Source of the DNA: Vibrio toranzoniae
Lineage (GTDB): Bacteria; Pseudomonadota; Gammaproteobacteria; Enterobacterales; Vibrionaceae
Assembly (NCBI RefSeq): GCF_024347655.1
Contig: NZ_AP025514.1
Coordinates: forward strand, 2,108,001 to 2,172,000
DNA length: 64,000 nt
Reading direction: 5' to 3'
Both the position numbers and the translations under genes were made by a program. Below are positions 54,236 through 64,000 of this stretch, piece by piece. Each line of letters begins with the position of its first letter. The stretch's first letter is position 1. The notes beneath the pieces are model-generated. The model ran no database searches, had not been told where the DNA came from, and saw nothing but the letters and a program-made list of their open reading frames with translations.

Positions 54236-54460
54236 AACACTTTGTTTTTTAAGTGTCCCTACCTTTTCTTTTAGCATTTCTTAAGCCTAATTTGATGTTG
54301 TTATAGTTTATATTGAGTTATATCAATATTGTTTAAGTATAGATTATTTCTTAAATTGAACTATGTCAATGTGGGGTTTTGTTTTTATTTAAAAGAGTAA
54401 AAACTAAAAAGACATATGTTATAATCGATTAAAAACCAGGATTGTCCGGGGAGGCACCTT

Positions 54461-55801
54461 GTGAGCAATAGTAAATTCATTCATATCGCAGAAGTTATAG
54501 AGCAGAAAATTGAAACAGGTGAGTTCCCGCCAAGCTCAAAGCTACCCACTCATCGATTACTTGCAAAGGAGCTAGGCACTACACCTGCAACCGTTGCAAA
54601 AGCTTATAAGTTGCTTAATGACAAAGGGTGCTTGGAGTCATTTATTGGACGCGGTACGTTCGTTCGAGCTAACTCAGAACTTGATAAAGCCATCCAAGCT
54701 CCCGATAAAGAAGAAAACTATAACTTCTCTATACTTCAACCCTGTCTAGAAAGAAATGTACCTGCGTTGAAAAATGCCTACCGACAATCAGCGGATTTAC
54801 TGACCTCTGACGTTGTTGGATATATTGAACATTCAGGGCATGACGCTCATAGAGCGGCTGGGGTTAAATGGGCGGAAAAATACGGCTTAGAGGGAGCAAA
54901 CAGCGGGAATATGTTATTGACGAATGGGGCTCAACACGCTTTGTCTTTACTCATTGATGCTTTAACAAAGCCTGGTGATACTATTCTAGTCGAACGACTT
55001 ACCTACCCAGGCATTCTGGCCATTGTAAACATGTCAGACCGTCATGTAATTGGTGTCGATCTTGATGAGTATGGTTTATGTCCAAAAGCTTTGGCGAGTG
55101 AAATTGATGCACACCAAGCCGCCATGGTGATAACAGTTCCTAGCCATCAGAACCCAACAGGACTCTCAATGCCTGAATCCCGAAAAAAGGAAATAGCACA
55201 AGTTATTAACGATAAGAGAGTGTGGTTAGTTGAAGATGATATTTATTGCTTTTTAGATGATGAACCAATACCTCCAATAGCTAATTTTGCTCCAGATTAT
55301 ACGTTCCACATTTCGGCACTATCTAAAGCTATCAGCCCTGCTATGCGTTGTGGTTACTTAAAAGCCCCAGAAAGTCAGATAACAGCTCTCAATGCTAATA
55401 TTAGGACTAACATTTGGCTTGCGTCTCCAATTAATTTTATTGCAGCGACTTTGTTGATTGAATCCGGTGATGCTTTTCGGTTAGCGGATCAACAAAGAGA
55501 AGTTGCGAATGAAAGGCAGAAGATGGTGAGGGAGATTTTTACTTCTATAGAGTTCACGGCGTCTGGATATCATATTTGGTTACCACTACCTGCTCATTGG
55601 CAGCCAGATCGATTTGCTATGGAAGCCAAAAACCGAGGTGTAATAGTTACTAGCGGTAGTTACTTCTGTGCAAATAATGAAAGTACGCCACATGTCAGAT
55701 TATCTTTGATGTCTATTGGGAATGAGACTCGATTGAGAGATGGTTTGAATCAGCTCCAACGATTATTGGACTCTGACATTAATGGCTTTTTCCCATATTA
55801 A
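54461..55801 (+). CDS. MocR-type regulator (GntR-aminotransferase fusion)
   Basis: 446 residues from GUG at 54461, with GGGGAGG upstream. GntR winged HTH (SKLPTHRLLAKELGTTPATVAKAYKLL, about 27-53) joined to a fold-type I aminotransferase domain: VPSHQNPTG, VEDDIYCF and the PLP-Lys motif SALSKAISPAMRCGYL (about 285). MocR proteins sense PLP and an amino compound. Divergent from the dehydrogenase/TauE unit, its likely target. Confidence 0.9.
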   Translation: MSNSKFIHIAEVIEQKIETGEFPPSSKLPTHRLLAKELGTTPATVAKAYKLLNDKGCLESFIGRGTFVRANSELDKAIQAPDKEENYNFSILQPCLERNVPALKNAYRQSADLLTSDVVGYIEHSGHDAHRAAGVKWAEKYGLEGANSGNMLLTNGAQHALSLLIDALTKPGDTILVERLTYPGILAIVNMSDRHVIGVDLDEYGLCPKALASEIDAHQAAMVITVPSHQNPTGLSMPESRKKEIAQVINDKRVWLVEDDIYCFLDDEPIPPIANFAPDYTFHISALSKAISPAMRCGYLKAPESQITALNANIRTNIWLASPINFIAATLLIESGDAFRLADQQREVANERQKMVREIFTSIEFTASGYHIWLPLPAHWQPDRFAMEAKNRGVIVTSGSYFCANNESTPHVRLSLMSIGNETRLRDGLNQLQRLLDSDINGFFPY

Positions 55802-56048
55802 GGAATCGAACAAATGGTTTTGAAGTAACTAAGGTGTAAATTAGCTTGGTGAGCCTACCCTTTTGAATCGCCACCATACCAGTAAACACAAGCTCTCCAC
55901 ATTATGATAAAACCTCAACCCAATTGAATCATCAGGAAAACAGAGGCAAATATCGTTATCAGAGATGATGAGTCGAGTCTTTGCATCAATAACCTAGCAA
56001 TGTAGACTCAATACTCATAGACAATAAAACTCATAAAAGGAAGAGATT

Positions 56049-56372
56049 GTGGCGCAATTTAAATATAAACAACTAACCCAAGAAGAACAAGATAAGCTAG
56101 ATGCTGCAGCATTTCGTCGACTATTGGCGCATTTAGACTCTAATAAAGAGGTCGCTAATATAGACTTAATGATTTTAGCGGGCTTCTGCCGAAATTGTTT
56201 TAGCAAATGGTATGCTGCTGAAGCTGAATCTATAGGCGCTGACCTGAATTTAGACGACGCTCGAGAACGTGTCTATGGGATGACATATGACGAATGGAAG
56301 AGTAACCACCAACCAAAAGCGACTCCAGAGCAATTAAAAGCATTTGAAGCTAGCCAGGCAAAAAAGAAATAA
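56049..56372 (+). CDS. DUF1244 protein
   Basis: 107 residues from GUG at 56049 (SD GGAAGAGA). DUF1244 pattern: AAAFRRLLAHLDSNKEVANI, DLMILAGFCRNCFSKWY and VYGMTYDEWKS. The conserved Cys pair CRNC could bind metal. Small conserved proteobacterial protein of unknown function. Followed by a terminator. Confidence 0.88.
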   Translation: MAQFKYKQLTQEEQDKLDAAAFRRLLAHLDSNKEVANIDLMILAGFCRNCFSKWYAAEAESIGADLNLDDARERVYGMTYDEWKSNHQPKATPEQLKAFEASQAKKK

Positions 56373-56387
56373 AGTGTCCATACTATA

Positions 56388-56423
56388 AAAGCCTGCAATT
56401 CGCTAGGAGCAAACGCAGGCTTT
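56388..56423. terminator. Terminator between DUF1244 and RND genes
   Basis: AAAGCCTGC / GCAGGCTTT stem with a 18-nt loop; convergent genes share it. The stem sequence is nearly the ffs terminator stem. Confidence 0.75.
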
Positions 56424-56467
56424 CAATATTGTTACACTATTCCGAGCTCATTAACCGTGCGAGTTCA

Positions 56468-59400
56468 TTAACCATGAGAACTTCTTCCCACGTTGTCATG
56501 ACTAAGCTCTTTATTAAGCTCCGCTTCCACGTGACCCGGAGAGCGTGTTGAGCCAGAAATCAGGCGATACATCGCAGGGATAACGAACAGAGTAACTAAG
56601 GTCGCAAAGCCCATACCAAAGAAGATAACCGTACCCACAGCGACTCGGCTTTCATAGCCAGCCCCTGTCGAGGTAATCAATGGAATCGCACCTGCTAGCG
56701 TCGTAAACGCCGTCATTAAGATTGGGCGCAAACGTCGCGCTGAAGCGTCGATGATCGCCTTTTCAAACTCAATACCACGGTCACGCAGTTGGTTAGCAAA
56801 CTCCACGATCAAAATACCGTTCTTAGTCACCATACCGATCAACATGATCATACCAATCTGGCTGTATACGTTGAGACCTTGACTCATCAACACCAAGCCT
56901 AAGAAGCCACCAAAGATACCCATAGGTACAGTGAACATCACCACCAGTGGGTTAATGAAGCTCTCAAACTGCGCGGCCAATACCAAATACGCCACCAACA
57001 TAGCTAGTGCAAACACAATTAGGATGCTTGATTGGTTCTCTTTGAAGTCTTTTGATTCCCCCGAGTAGCTCACTGATATGTCACCCGGTAGCTGCTCAAT
57101 CGCTTGTTGATCAAGGAAATCCAGAGCATCACCCAGCGTATAACCTTCCATTAGGTTCGCTTTGATGGTCACCGATTTCTGCTTATTGTAGTGCGACAAA
57201 CGAATCGACGATGCGACTTCTTCAATGTGCGTTAGCGTATCGAGCGTCACTAGCTCGCCAGACTGAGTTCGCATGTAAATTTGACTCAAGTCATTCGCAT
57301 TGTTAAAGCTATTCTCATCACCACGTAGGTAAACATCATACTCTTCACCGCGTTCAACAAACGTTGTTTCACTCTTACCACCAAGCATGATTTCTAATGT
57401 ATCTGAAATGTCTAAGACGCTCACACCCAGCTCTGCTGCACGCTGTTTGTCTACCGTAACCAATAACTCTGGTGTTTTCTCAGAGTAATCGATATCCGCA
57501 CCTTCCATCATTGGAGAGTCTTCAGCCGCTTGCTTTAATATTTCGCCCCACTTTTGTAATTCCGAGTAATCAGAGCCACCCAACACAAATTGTACTGGCT
57601 CACTAGAGCCGCCTTGGAAACCTGGCATGAACGGGAATACACGCACATCAGGAATACCATTCAAAGATTTTCGAACTTCGTTCAATGCTTCTTGCGCCGT
57701 CACATCTCGCTCGTCCCAATCTTCTAGGATCATGATAACGAAACCTGTTTGGTCACCCGCATTACCACCAAACGCTGGTGATTGAATGCTGAATGATTTC
57801 AAGAAACCTTGACCAAGCAAGGGCATTAAGCGCTCTTCAACAATGTCCATGTTGGCAGACATACGGTTATAACTGGTTGCATCAGCACCACGAACAAACG
57901 CAAAGATAACGCCACGGTCTTCTTGCGGAGTTAGTTGCGAAGGCACTTGCTGCATCAACCCATAACTGCCGCCCATACAAGCGATAATGATGATTGGAGC
58001 CGCCCAACGCCAATGTAGAGCACGACGTAATACCGCTTTGTAACCACCTTCTAGCTTGCCAAAAATGCGTTCAACGAATCTATTGAAATGGTTCGGTTTC
58101 ACATTCGCTTTTAAAATCTTGCTGCCCAGGACTGGTGTTAGCGTTAATGCCACCACAGACGAGAAGATCACCGACATCGCCAACAGTACCGAGAACTCAG
58201 TAAACAACAGGCCAACCATGCCATCCATGAACGAGATTGGTAGGAACACCATGACCAGAACTAGCGTGGTTGCGATTACCGCAAAGCCTACTTCACGCGT
58301 GCCTTTATAAGCGGCAAGCAGCGGCGATTCACCACGTTCAATGTGGTGGAAAATGTTCTCTACTACCACGATGGCATCATCTACCACCAGACCGATAGAC
58401 AGGATCAGTGCCATCAAGGTAATCAGGTTGATAGAGAAGCCGAAGTAGTACGCCGCAATAAACGACGAGATCAAAGAGACAGGAACCGTCACCGCAGGGA
58501 TCAGGGTTGCACGTGCTTGGCCAATAAAGACGTATAGCACAAGGATAACCAAACCACCCGTAACGAAGAGTGTGCTGTATACCTCTGAGATCGAACGATC
58601 GATAAAGACGGTTGAATCATAATCCACCGCTAGACGAGTACCATCAGGCAAGAATTTTTGAATCGCCTCAACTTCCTTATGTACTAAGTCAGCAACCTCA
58701 AGTGGGTTCGCATCTGACTGAGGCACAATGCCCATACTGACGTTAACCACGCCGTCACTTTTAAAGGTTGAGTTTTCATTTTCTGCGCCAATGTAAACAT
58801 CAGCCACGTCTTTCAAGTAGATAGGTGTGTTATCTGAAGCTCGTTTTACTACTAAGTATTCAAAATCTTTTGCTTGGGTATACGAACGAGCAGTACGAAC
58901 CGACATCACAATTGCATCGTTACGCACTTCACCACCCGGGCTTTCAATGTTCTCACTGTTTAATGCCGATGTAATATCAGAAGCAGTTACGCCACGTCCC
59001 GCCATCTCAGCAGGTTTCAGCTTCACGTACATTACTTTGTACAAGCCGCCAGAAATATCCACTGAACTTACACCAGAGATCAAACTAAAGCGATCAATCA
59101 ACACGCGTTCGGTGTAATCGGTTAACTGCGTTCGGTCCATCTCGGTTGAGCTGAGGTTGATGTAAACCGATGCTTCACCACTACCATTGTTCTTATAGAC
59201 AATTGGATCGTCGGCTTCATCAGGTAACGATCGCTGTGCTCGAGCTACTGCATCACGCACATCACTCACACCGGTATTTAGATCATAACCCAACTCAAAG
59301 GTAATGGTGATTCGTGAAGAGCCATTTCGGGTAGTCGACTCAATTTCATCGATACCGCTAATGCCGGAGAGCTGGTCTTCAAGATTAGAAGTAATCTGGC

Positions 59401-59581
59401 TCTCAATGATGGTGGCTGATGCCCCTTCATATCGAGTACTAATCGATACTACCGGGCTTTCAATATCTGGCATCTCACGAACTGCGAGCTTACTAAACGA
59501 TACAAGACCAAACACAACCAAAAGCAAGCTCAGTACGATAGCTGCTACTGGTCTCTTGACTGAAACATCAGATAACAACAT
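56468..59581 (-). CDS. RND efflux permease (HAE-1 family)
   Basis: 1037 residues, full length for AcrB-type permeases. Proton-relay residues: D-D in VVDDAIVVVENIF (TM4, about 405) and K in GMVTKNGILIVEFANQ (TM10, about 935). Two large periplasmic domains with the usual duplicated plan. N-terminus LSDVSVKRPVAAIVLSLLL resembles VexH/MexK-like pumps more than AcrB. Overlaps the adaptor gene by 1 bp. Exports drugs or bile-like compounds with an outer-membrane channel encoded elsewhere. Confidence 0.95.
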   Translation of the reverse strand: MLLSDVSVKRPVAAIVLSLLLVVFGLVSFSKLAVREMPDIESPVVSISTRYEGASATIIESQITSNLEDQLSGISGIDEIESTTRNGSSRITITFELGYDLNTGVSDVRDAVARAQRSLPDEADDPIVYKNNGSGEASVYINLSSTEMDRTQLTDYTERVLIDRFSLISGVSSVDISGGLYKVMYVKLKPAEMAGRGVTASDITSALNSENIESPGGEVRNDAIVMSVRTARSYTQAKDFEYLVVKRASDNTPIYLKDVADVYIGAENENSTFKSDGVVNVSMGIVPQSDANPLEVADLVHKEVEAIQKFLPDGTRLAVDYDSTVFIDRSISEVYSTLFVTGGLVILVLYVFIGQARATLIPAVTVPVSLISSFIAAYYFGFSINLITLMALILSIGLVVDDAIVVVENIFHHIERGESPLLAAYKGTREVGFAVIATTLVLVMVFLPISFMDGMVGLLFTEFSVLLAMSVIFSSVVALTLTPVLGSKILKANVKPNHFNRFVERIFGKLEGGYKAVLRRALHWRWAAPIIIIACMGGSYGLMQQVPSQLTPQEDRGVIFAFVRGADATSYNRMSANMDIVEERLMPLLGQGFLKSFSIQSPAFGGNAGDQTGFVIMILEDWDERDVTAQEALNEVRKSLNGIPDVRVFPFMPGFQGGSSEPVQFVLGGSDYSELQKWGEILKQAAEDSPMMEGADIDYSEKTPELLVTVDKQRAAELGVSVLDISDTLEIMLGGKSETTFVERGEEYDVYLRGDENSFNNANDLSQIYMRTQSGELVTLDTLTHIEEVASSIRLSHYNKQKSVTIKANLMEGYTLGDALDFLDQQAIEQLPGDISVSYSGESKDFKENQSSILIVFALAMLVAYLVLAAQFESFINPLVVMFTVPMGIFGGFLGLVLMSQGLNVYSQIGMIMLIGMVTKNGILIVEFANQLRDRGIEFEKAIIDASARRLRPILMTAFTTLAGAIPLITSTGAGYESRVAVGTVIFFGMGFATLVTLFVIPAMYRLISGSTRSPGHVEAELNKELSHDNVGRSSHG

Positions 59582-60678
59582 TAGTTAGCGCCTTCTTGTG
59601 TTGCTGTATTTACATCAAGATTAGCTGTAACGCCATCAAGTTTAGATGAGTGATTAACGGCGAGTTCTTGAACCAACACACCATCGCGCATATTCACGAT
59701 GCCTTGCACCACGATCTTCTGACCAATCTCGATACCTTTATCAATCACGACTTCGTTATCGATACGCGCACCCAAGAACACTTCTGTTCGAGTTGCCTTG
59801 TTATCTTCGCCAATCACATAAACAAAACGCTTCGTACCAGAGTACTCCAATGCTTGAACCGGGATAATCGGTGCTTCAACTGGTGGGAAGTCCATATTAG
59901 CTGCCACTAACATGCCCGGTTTCAAGTAATCATTGTTGTTATCAAAGTGGATTCGAACTCGTAAATTCAAGGTTTCAGCGTTGATACGTGAATCAATGCC
60001 AACCACTGTGCCAGTGAACTGAGTATCACCCCATGCACTAGTGCGAGCCGTTACTGTCATGCCTTTAGACAATTTAGAAAGGTAACGCTCAGGAATTTGG
60101 AGATCTAACTGCATGACAGATAGATCATCTAAGGTCACAAGTTCAGTACCAGATGTCACCATTTTACCGCGGCTAAAGTCAATAAAGCCGACGGTACCAG
60201 AGAAGGGAGCACTGATATGAAGATCTTTAAGATTGGCATTTGCGGCAGCCAATCGAGCATTCGCAATCTCAACATTGGTTTTCTGCGCATCAATTTCAGT
60301 TTGCGTAATCGCGTTACGTTTTACTAATCGTTGAAATTCCGCCAGCTTACGTTGCTCATCTTTTAGGTACGCTTGCGCCTCTGCAACCGCGGCTTTGGCT
60401 TTGTCGTCATCTAATTGGACCAACATCTGTCCTTTAGTGACATCTTGATTAGCTTTGATGTTGATAGAGTCAACCCTACCCGCTACTTCAGAAGTAATGA
60501 TCACAGATTGCTCGGCTTCTAACTTACCGACCAAAGAAAGAGACTGACTAACTTGATGGACATCGACCTGTTCAGTAACAACAGTGACAGCGCTTGGGCC
60601 CATCAGTTTTGCTAGTGTGGTTGGAGACGCCATAACAATCGACAAGATAAAGAGGGGTAAAACAGATTTACGCTTCAT
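59581..60678 (-). CDS. RND membrane fusion (adaptor) protein
   Basis: 365 residues from AUG at 60678 (five codons inside the longest frame). Signal peptide, then lipoyl half-motif VITSEVAGRVDSINIKANQ, an alpha-hairpin (DEQRKLAEFQRLVKRNAIT), second lipoyl half LHISAPFSGTVGFIDFSRG and beta-barrel PERYLSKLSKGMTVTARTS. Couples the permease to a TolC-type channel. No regulator gene adjacent. Confidence 0.92.
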   Translation of the reverse strand: MKRKSVLPLFILSIVMASPTTLAKLMGPSAVTVVTEQVDVHQVSQSLSLVGKLEAEQSVIITSEVAGRVDSINIKANQDVTKGQMLVQLDDDKAKAAVAEAQAYLKDEQRKLAEFQRLVKRNAITQTEIDAQKTNVEIANARLAAANANLKDLHISAPFSGTVGFIDFSRGKMVTSGTELVTLDDLSVMQLDLQIPERYLSKLSKGMTVTARTSAWGDTQFTGTVVGIDSRINAETLNLRVRIHFDNNNDYLKPGMLVAANMDFPPVEAPIIPVQALEYSGTKRFVYVIGEDNKATRTEVFLGARIDNEVVIDKGIEIGQKIVVQGIVNMRDGVLVQELAVNHSSKLDGVTANLDVNTATQEGAN

Positions 60679-60701
60679 AATAATGGTCTGCAAGTAAGGT
60701 T

Positions 60702-60877
60702 ATACCAATCACAGTGAGCAAGTGGTCAGAAATAGCGCAGGAAAAAGGCTTGAGAACAAGGCAGCTCTTTTCAACTGATAGCTACGATAAGTAGTTATTC
60801 TACAATCAAAAATTCTAACGCCGTTATCGAGCATTTTAACAAGCTAGGATGACACCTTGATTTACTACGATTGGTAT
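60702..60877. mobile_element. MITE-like interspersed repeat
   Basis: 176 bp bounded by perfect 9-bp inverted ends ATACCAATC and GATTGGTAT, with no coding capacity. The inner segment (AGTAGTTATTCTACAATC then AAAATTCTAACGCCGTTATC) is of a kind I recall as recurring in Vibrio genomes. It starts 24 bp from the adaptor gene start, so it may carry or change its promoter. Confidence 0.65.
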
Positions 60878-61139
60878 TATTATCTATAAATGAAATTAAT
60901 CGTATTCTATCAACTGATGAATGCTGTAACGTCAAGAAGTGTAAATCTAGATTAAATTCCATTTACGTTTCATCACATTTTGGACACATAGAACACAATA
61001 CAGAAAGCCAATCACCTCAAGGTGTTACCTATTAATACGTAAACCTTAGTACAGATGTTCACTTCCCGAGCAATATGCGTACTTTTCGCCATCTTTGCCC
61101 AAAAAGGCAGCATTCAACACAAAACAATAAGAAAAACTC
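60878..61139. other. Intergenic region, no gene seen
   Basis: 262 bp between the MITE-like element and the tRNA promoter; nothing recognised. Confidence 0.4.
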
Positions 61140-61167
61140 TTTACAGGTTTAACGTGTTTGCTATGAT
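61140..61167 (+). promoter_or_regulatory. tRNA-Tyr operon promoter
   Basis: TTTACA, 16-bp spacer, TATGAT, followed by a GC-rich discriminator GCGCTCCGC of the stringent type; the first tRNA begins 77 bp later. Confidence 0.75.
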
Positions 61168-61243
61168 GCGCTCCGCACTTGAGAGATGCGTTGGGAAAAA
61201 CATCTCTTTAGCCTATCCATTATGAGTTAGGAAAAAACACCCT

Positions 61244-61328
<85 letters not shown>

Positions 61329-61430
61329 TATTCTTCTTACCTCTTTCGAGAGTTAAGAGAACAACCTGATTGATGGGCTTATGGGAAAACATCAATTTAG
61401 GCTTACTTTGTGAAAAGTAAGACACACCCT

Positions 61431-61515
<85 letters not shown>

Positions 61516-61617
61516 TATTCTTCTTACCTCTTTCGAGAGTTAAGAGAACAACCTGATTGATGGGCTTATGGGAAAACATCAATTTAGGCTTACTTTGTGA
61601 AAAGTAAGACACACCCT

Positions 61618-61702
<85 letters not shown>

Positions 61703-61804
61703 TATTCTTCTTACCTCTTTCGAGAGTTAAGAGAACAACCTGATTGATGGGCTTATGGGAAAACATCAATTTAGGCTTACTTTGTGAAAAGTAAGACACA
61801 CCCT

Positions 61805-61889
<85 letters not shown>

Positions 61890-61991
61890 TATTCTTCTTA
61901 CCTCTTTCGAGAGTTAAGAGAACAACCTGATTGATGGGCTTATGGGAAAACATCAATTTAGGCTTACTTTGTGAAAAGTAAGACACACCCT

Positions 61992-62076
<85 letters not shown>

Positions 62077-62178
62077 TATTCTTCTTACCTCTTTCGAGAG
62101 TTAAGAGAACAACCTGATTGATGGGCTTATGGGAAAACATCAATTTAGGCTTACTTTGTGAGAAGTAAGACACACCCT

Positions 62179-62263
<85 letters not shown>

Positions 62264-62287
62264 TATTCTTCCTTAATTGGAAATTCG

Positions 62288-62316
62288 AAAAGCCAACTCG
62301 TTGAGTTGGCTTTTTT
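62288..62316 (+). terminator. tRNA operon terminator
   Basis: AAAAGCCAACTC / GAGTTGGCTTTTTT hairpin with T6, 24 bp after the last tRNA. Confidence 0.92.
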
Positions 62317-62760
62317 CGTTTCTAAGTTCAACACTTCGGACACCTACCCGCAGTTCTCACTGCAAGACTGTAATCTCTTGGAAATCATTTCCCATACTTC
62401 CCAGTGACATCCACAATCTAAAGAAGAGGCGCAACCTAAGCCATTGGTAGAAATAAGCTACTCATACTCTTCAACTATTTGTTGTTTCTGATGCAGTGAT
62501 ATTTCAGGTTCTACTATCGGTCCGAAAACTCAGTCGTCACGATTAACACCTCTATCTTGGTTAGATACCCCGATTGAATATCTAAATAGAATGAGTAACT
62601 TGGTTCAGCCTAATTCACCGTTAGCACAAAGTATCACTCTAAATAATTGTCGTGATGATACTGTTTTACTACAAATGAGGAGAATCCAGAGAGCCGCATT
62701 ATCGTAATGCCCTAGAAAAACTCTCTTCTGAAAACTTACAGTTCTATACAACCAGACACA
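62317..62760. other. Intergenic region with decayed frame
   Basis: 444 bp. A plus-strand frame without a start codon (about 62512-62706) reads SRLTPLSWLDTPIEYLNRMS to RRIQRAALS and stops. Probably a gene remnant; not identified. Confidence 0.35.
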
Positions 62761-62793
62761 AAAAAGCCCCTACAGATTTCTCCGTAGGGGCTT
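62761..62793 (-). terminator. Terminator of the Tim44-domain gene
   Basis: AAAGCCCCTAC / GTAGGGGCTTT hairpin followed by T-run on the minus strand, 52 bp after the stop codon. Confidence 0.85.
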
Positions 62794-62844
62794 TCAATAA
62801 TCAAAGTAATGTCTAGCTAATTCATTTTTAGTTAACTATCGAGA

Positions 62845-63753
62845 TTAACCTTGAATACCAACAATTAGCCAAGGCGCATTGTTAGTGGTTAGATCGCGCT
62901 CTAAGTGCCAGATATCAGTGATATCTTCTTCGATGCCATCCGCGGTATCGCGGTAACGACCACTAAACTGTAGGCTTAGTTGTGCTTTGCTACCGTCGTG
63001 GTCAGCTCGAACGATTTCAGCATCAACGTACATTACGTCTGTGTGCTGATCACCGTCTAGCTTATTACGCTCAGCTTTTAGGTCTTCAAACAGGCTTGGA
63101 GACACGTACTCTTCAATCGTGTTTAGCTCGTTGTGGTTCCATGCACCTTGCAGTGTACGGTAGTGTTCACGAGAGCCATTGATGAAGGCCGCTTGATCAA
63201 AGCCCGGTGGGTAGTTATGTGGTACATCGCTTTGTGCACCAAAACCGAAGCCACCAGCAGTGCCTTGTGATTGAGGTTGTGCTTGCTCGAAGTTATGAAC
63301 ATTTGGTTGTTGCTTTGATTGCTCAAACTTGTTCTGATTCATACCGCCGAATGCAGGCTGTTGACCACGTGCATTCTGCTGATTCATTGAGCCCTGCTTC
63401 GCACCCAGCATTCCGCGTAGGAACTTAAACGCTAGGAAAGCAATCAGACCCATGATCAGAATATCCATAAACTGGATACCTTCAAAGGCGCCACCAAAGA
63501 ATGCCGCTAAAAGACCACCAGCAAGTAAACCACCTAGCAGACCGCCCATAAGGCCTTTCTTGCTAGAGTTAGCTGCTGCTTTCTTACCGGTTTGATCTTG
63601 TCGGATCGAATTCGTGTTTTGTTGTTTTGGTGCTGGAGCCGTTTTAAAGCTTTTGCCAAATGACTTACCACCACCAAACTTTTTCGCTTCTGCGATTGGC
63701 GTCACCGCGACTGTTACCAACAGGATCGCGACTAGTGAGAAAAATCGTTTCAT
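62845..63753 (-). CDS. Tim44-like domain membrane protein
   Basis: 302 residues: signal sequence (MKRFFSLVAILLVTVAVTPIAEAKK), a low-complexity GGGKSFGKSF segment, Gly-rich membrane part (GLMGGLLGGLLAGGLLAAFFGGAF, then FMDILIMGLIAFLAFKFL), a Gln/Asn-rich linker, and a C-terminal Tim44 domain (about 190-300: NHNELNTIEEYVSPSLFEDL, YVDAEIVRADHD, DIWHLERDL). Tim44-like domains bind membranes or translocases. Role in bacteria unknown. Confidence 0.85.
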   Translation of the reverse strand: MKRFFSLVAILLVTVAVTPIAEAKKFGGGKSFGKSFKTAPAPKQQNTNSIRQDQTGKKAAANSSKKGLMGGLLGGLLAGGLLAAFFGGAFEGIQFMDILIMGLIAFLAFKFLRGMLGAKQGSMNQQNARGQQPAFGGMNQNKFEQSKQQPNVHNFEQAQPQSQGTAGGFGFGAQSDVPHNYPPGFDQAAFINGSREHYRTLQGAWNHNELNTIEEYVSPSLFEDLKAERNKLDGDQHTDVMYVDAEIVRADHDGSKAQLSLQFSGRYRDTADGIEEDITDIWHLERDLTTNNAPWLIVGIQG

Positions 63754-63949
63754 TATTATCCTTTATAGGTTTTTTATCTTTCGACCCTTTCATCATACTC
63801 GTTAACAAAGAACAATGAAATATTCACGGCATTTACACATGTATCATAATATTGCGGCTATTAATTGGTTGCTTAATTAGCGAAAAGATTGACGACTATC
63901 GAGGGCATCATTAAAATATTGAACGATGTTCATTTATTAGAAACGAATC

Positions 63950-64000
63950 ATGGCACGAAGAAACGATCATACTCGAGAGCAATTAGTTCAGCTGACCTTA
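63950..64000 (+). CDS. Start of a gene cut by the window edge (TetR-like N-terminus?)
   Basis: 17 codons visible: MARRNDHTREQLVQLTL. The opening resembles some TetR-type regulators, but the piece is too short to be sure. Confidence 0.4.
   Translation, partial: MARRNDHTREQLVQLTL

Overview
The window looks like chromosomal DNA of a marine Vibrio, probably close to the V. splendidus group. The reasons are the gene content and order (ffs - ybaZ-like - ybaY-like - tesB - decR-like, as in enteric relatives), a Zur/Znu zinc locus with Vibrio-type Zur boxes, tandem tRNA-Tyr genes and a short interspersed element of a type I associate with Vibrio. The species call is inference from protein resemblance only.

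Layout. 0-12 kb is ordinary chromosome: ABC1 kinase, secreted glutathione peroxidase, acetyltransferase, flippase and glycosyltransferase, RNase H, AzlCD with an AraC regulator, an amino-acid binding protein and an AT-rich LysR gene beside decayed DNA. 12.5-25 kb is a zinc-limitation region. Divergent M23 endopeptidase (broken by a one-base frameshift) and aspartoacylase genes share a Zur-box-like site. Further on, a near-perfect Zur box separates znuA from a run of ten co-oriented genes: znuC, znuB, a COG0523 GTPase, DUF1826, zur, an alternative dihydroorotase, a gamma-carbonic-anhydrase-like protein, a second COG0523 GTPase, DUF1007 and a NicO permease.

About 25.2-43.3 kb is a Tn7-like CRISPR-associated transposon (type I-F3 CAST) lying beside ffs (4.5S SRP RNA). 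It has tnsA, tnsB, tnsC (frameshifted), tniQ, a cas8/5 fusion, cas7 and cas6, and no cas1, cas2 or cas3. A minimal array follows cas6: one good 28-nt repeat, an 18-nt spacer and one degenerate repeat whose hairpin is kept by a compensatory base pair. The spacer matches the adjacent ffs gene at 14 of 18 positions, and three of the four mismatches fall at positions 6, 12 and 18, the bases flipped out in type I effectors. An element-encoded XRE regulator has three copies of one 21-bp operator, two at its own divergent promoter and one over the tniQ-cas promoter. Cargo includes two HEPN-like proteins, an SF2 helicase with a small partner, a PD-(D/E)XK-like protein, an orphan MbcA-type antitoxin and an M15-like protein.

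43.3-48.8 kb is conserved chromosome: ffs, a membrane protein, MGMT-like, YbaY-like, tesB, a coiled-coil protein, a DecR-like regulator and a divergent PLP enzyme. 48.9-52 kb is an AT-rich acquired segment with a CARB-type class A beta-lactamase bracketed by IS5-family remnants, followed by a CatB-type acetyltransferase. 52.4-56.4 kb holds a TauE/SafE permease, a beta-hydroxyacid dehydrogenase, a remnant of an Fe(II)/2-oxoglutarate oxygenase, a MocR regulator and a DUF1244 protein. 56.5-60.7 kb is an RND efflux pair, followed by a MITE-like element, six identical tandem tRNA-Tyr genes, a Tim44-domain protein and the start of a further gene at the right edge.

How the main system would work (inference from the I-F3 family): Cas6 processes the mini-array RNA, Cas8/5-Cas7-TniQ carries the guide to ffs, and TnsC and TnsAB insert the element just downstream. 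XRE would hold tniQ-cas down once the element is established. In this copy, tnsC would have to be read through a frameshift, or the frameshift is a sequencing error, for it to be mobile.
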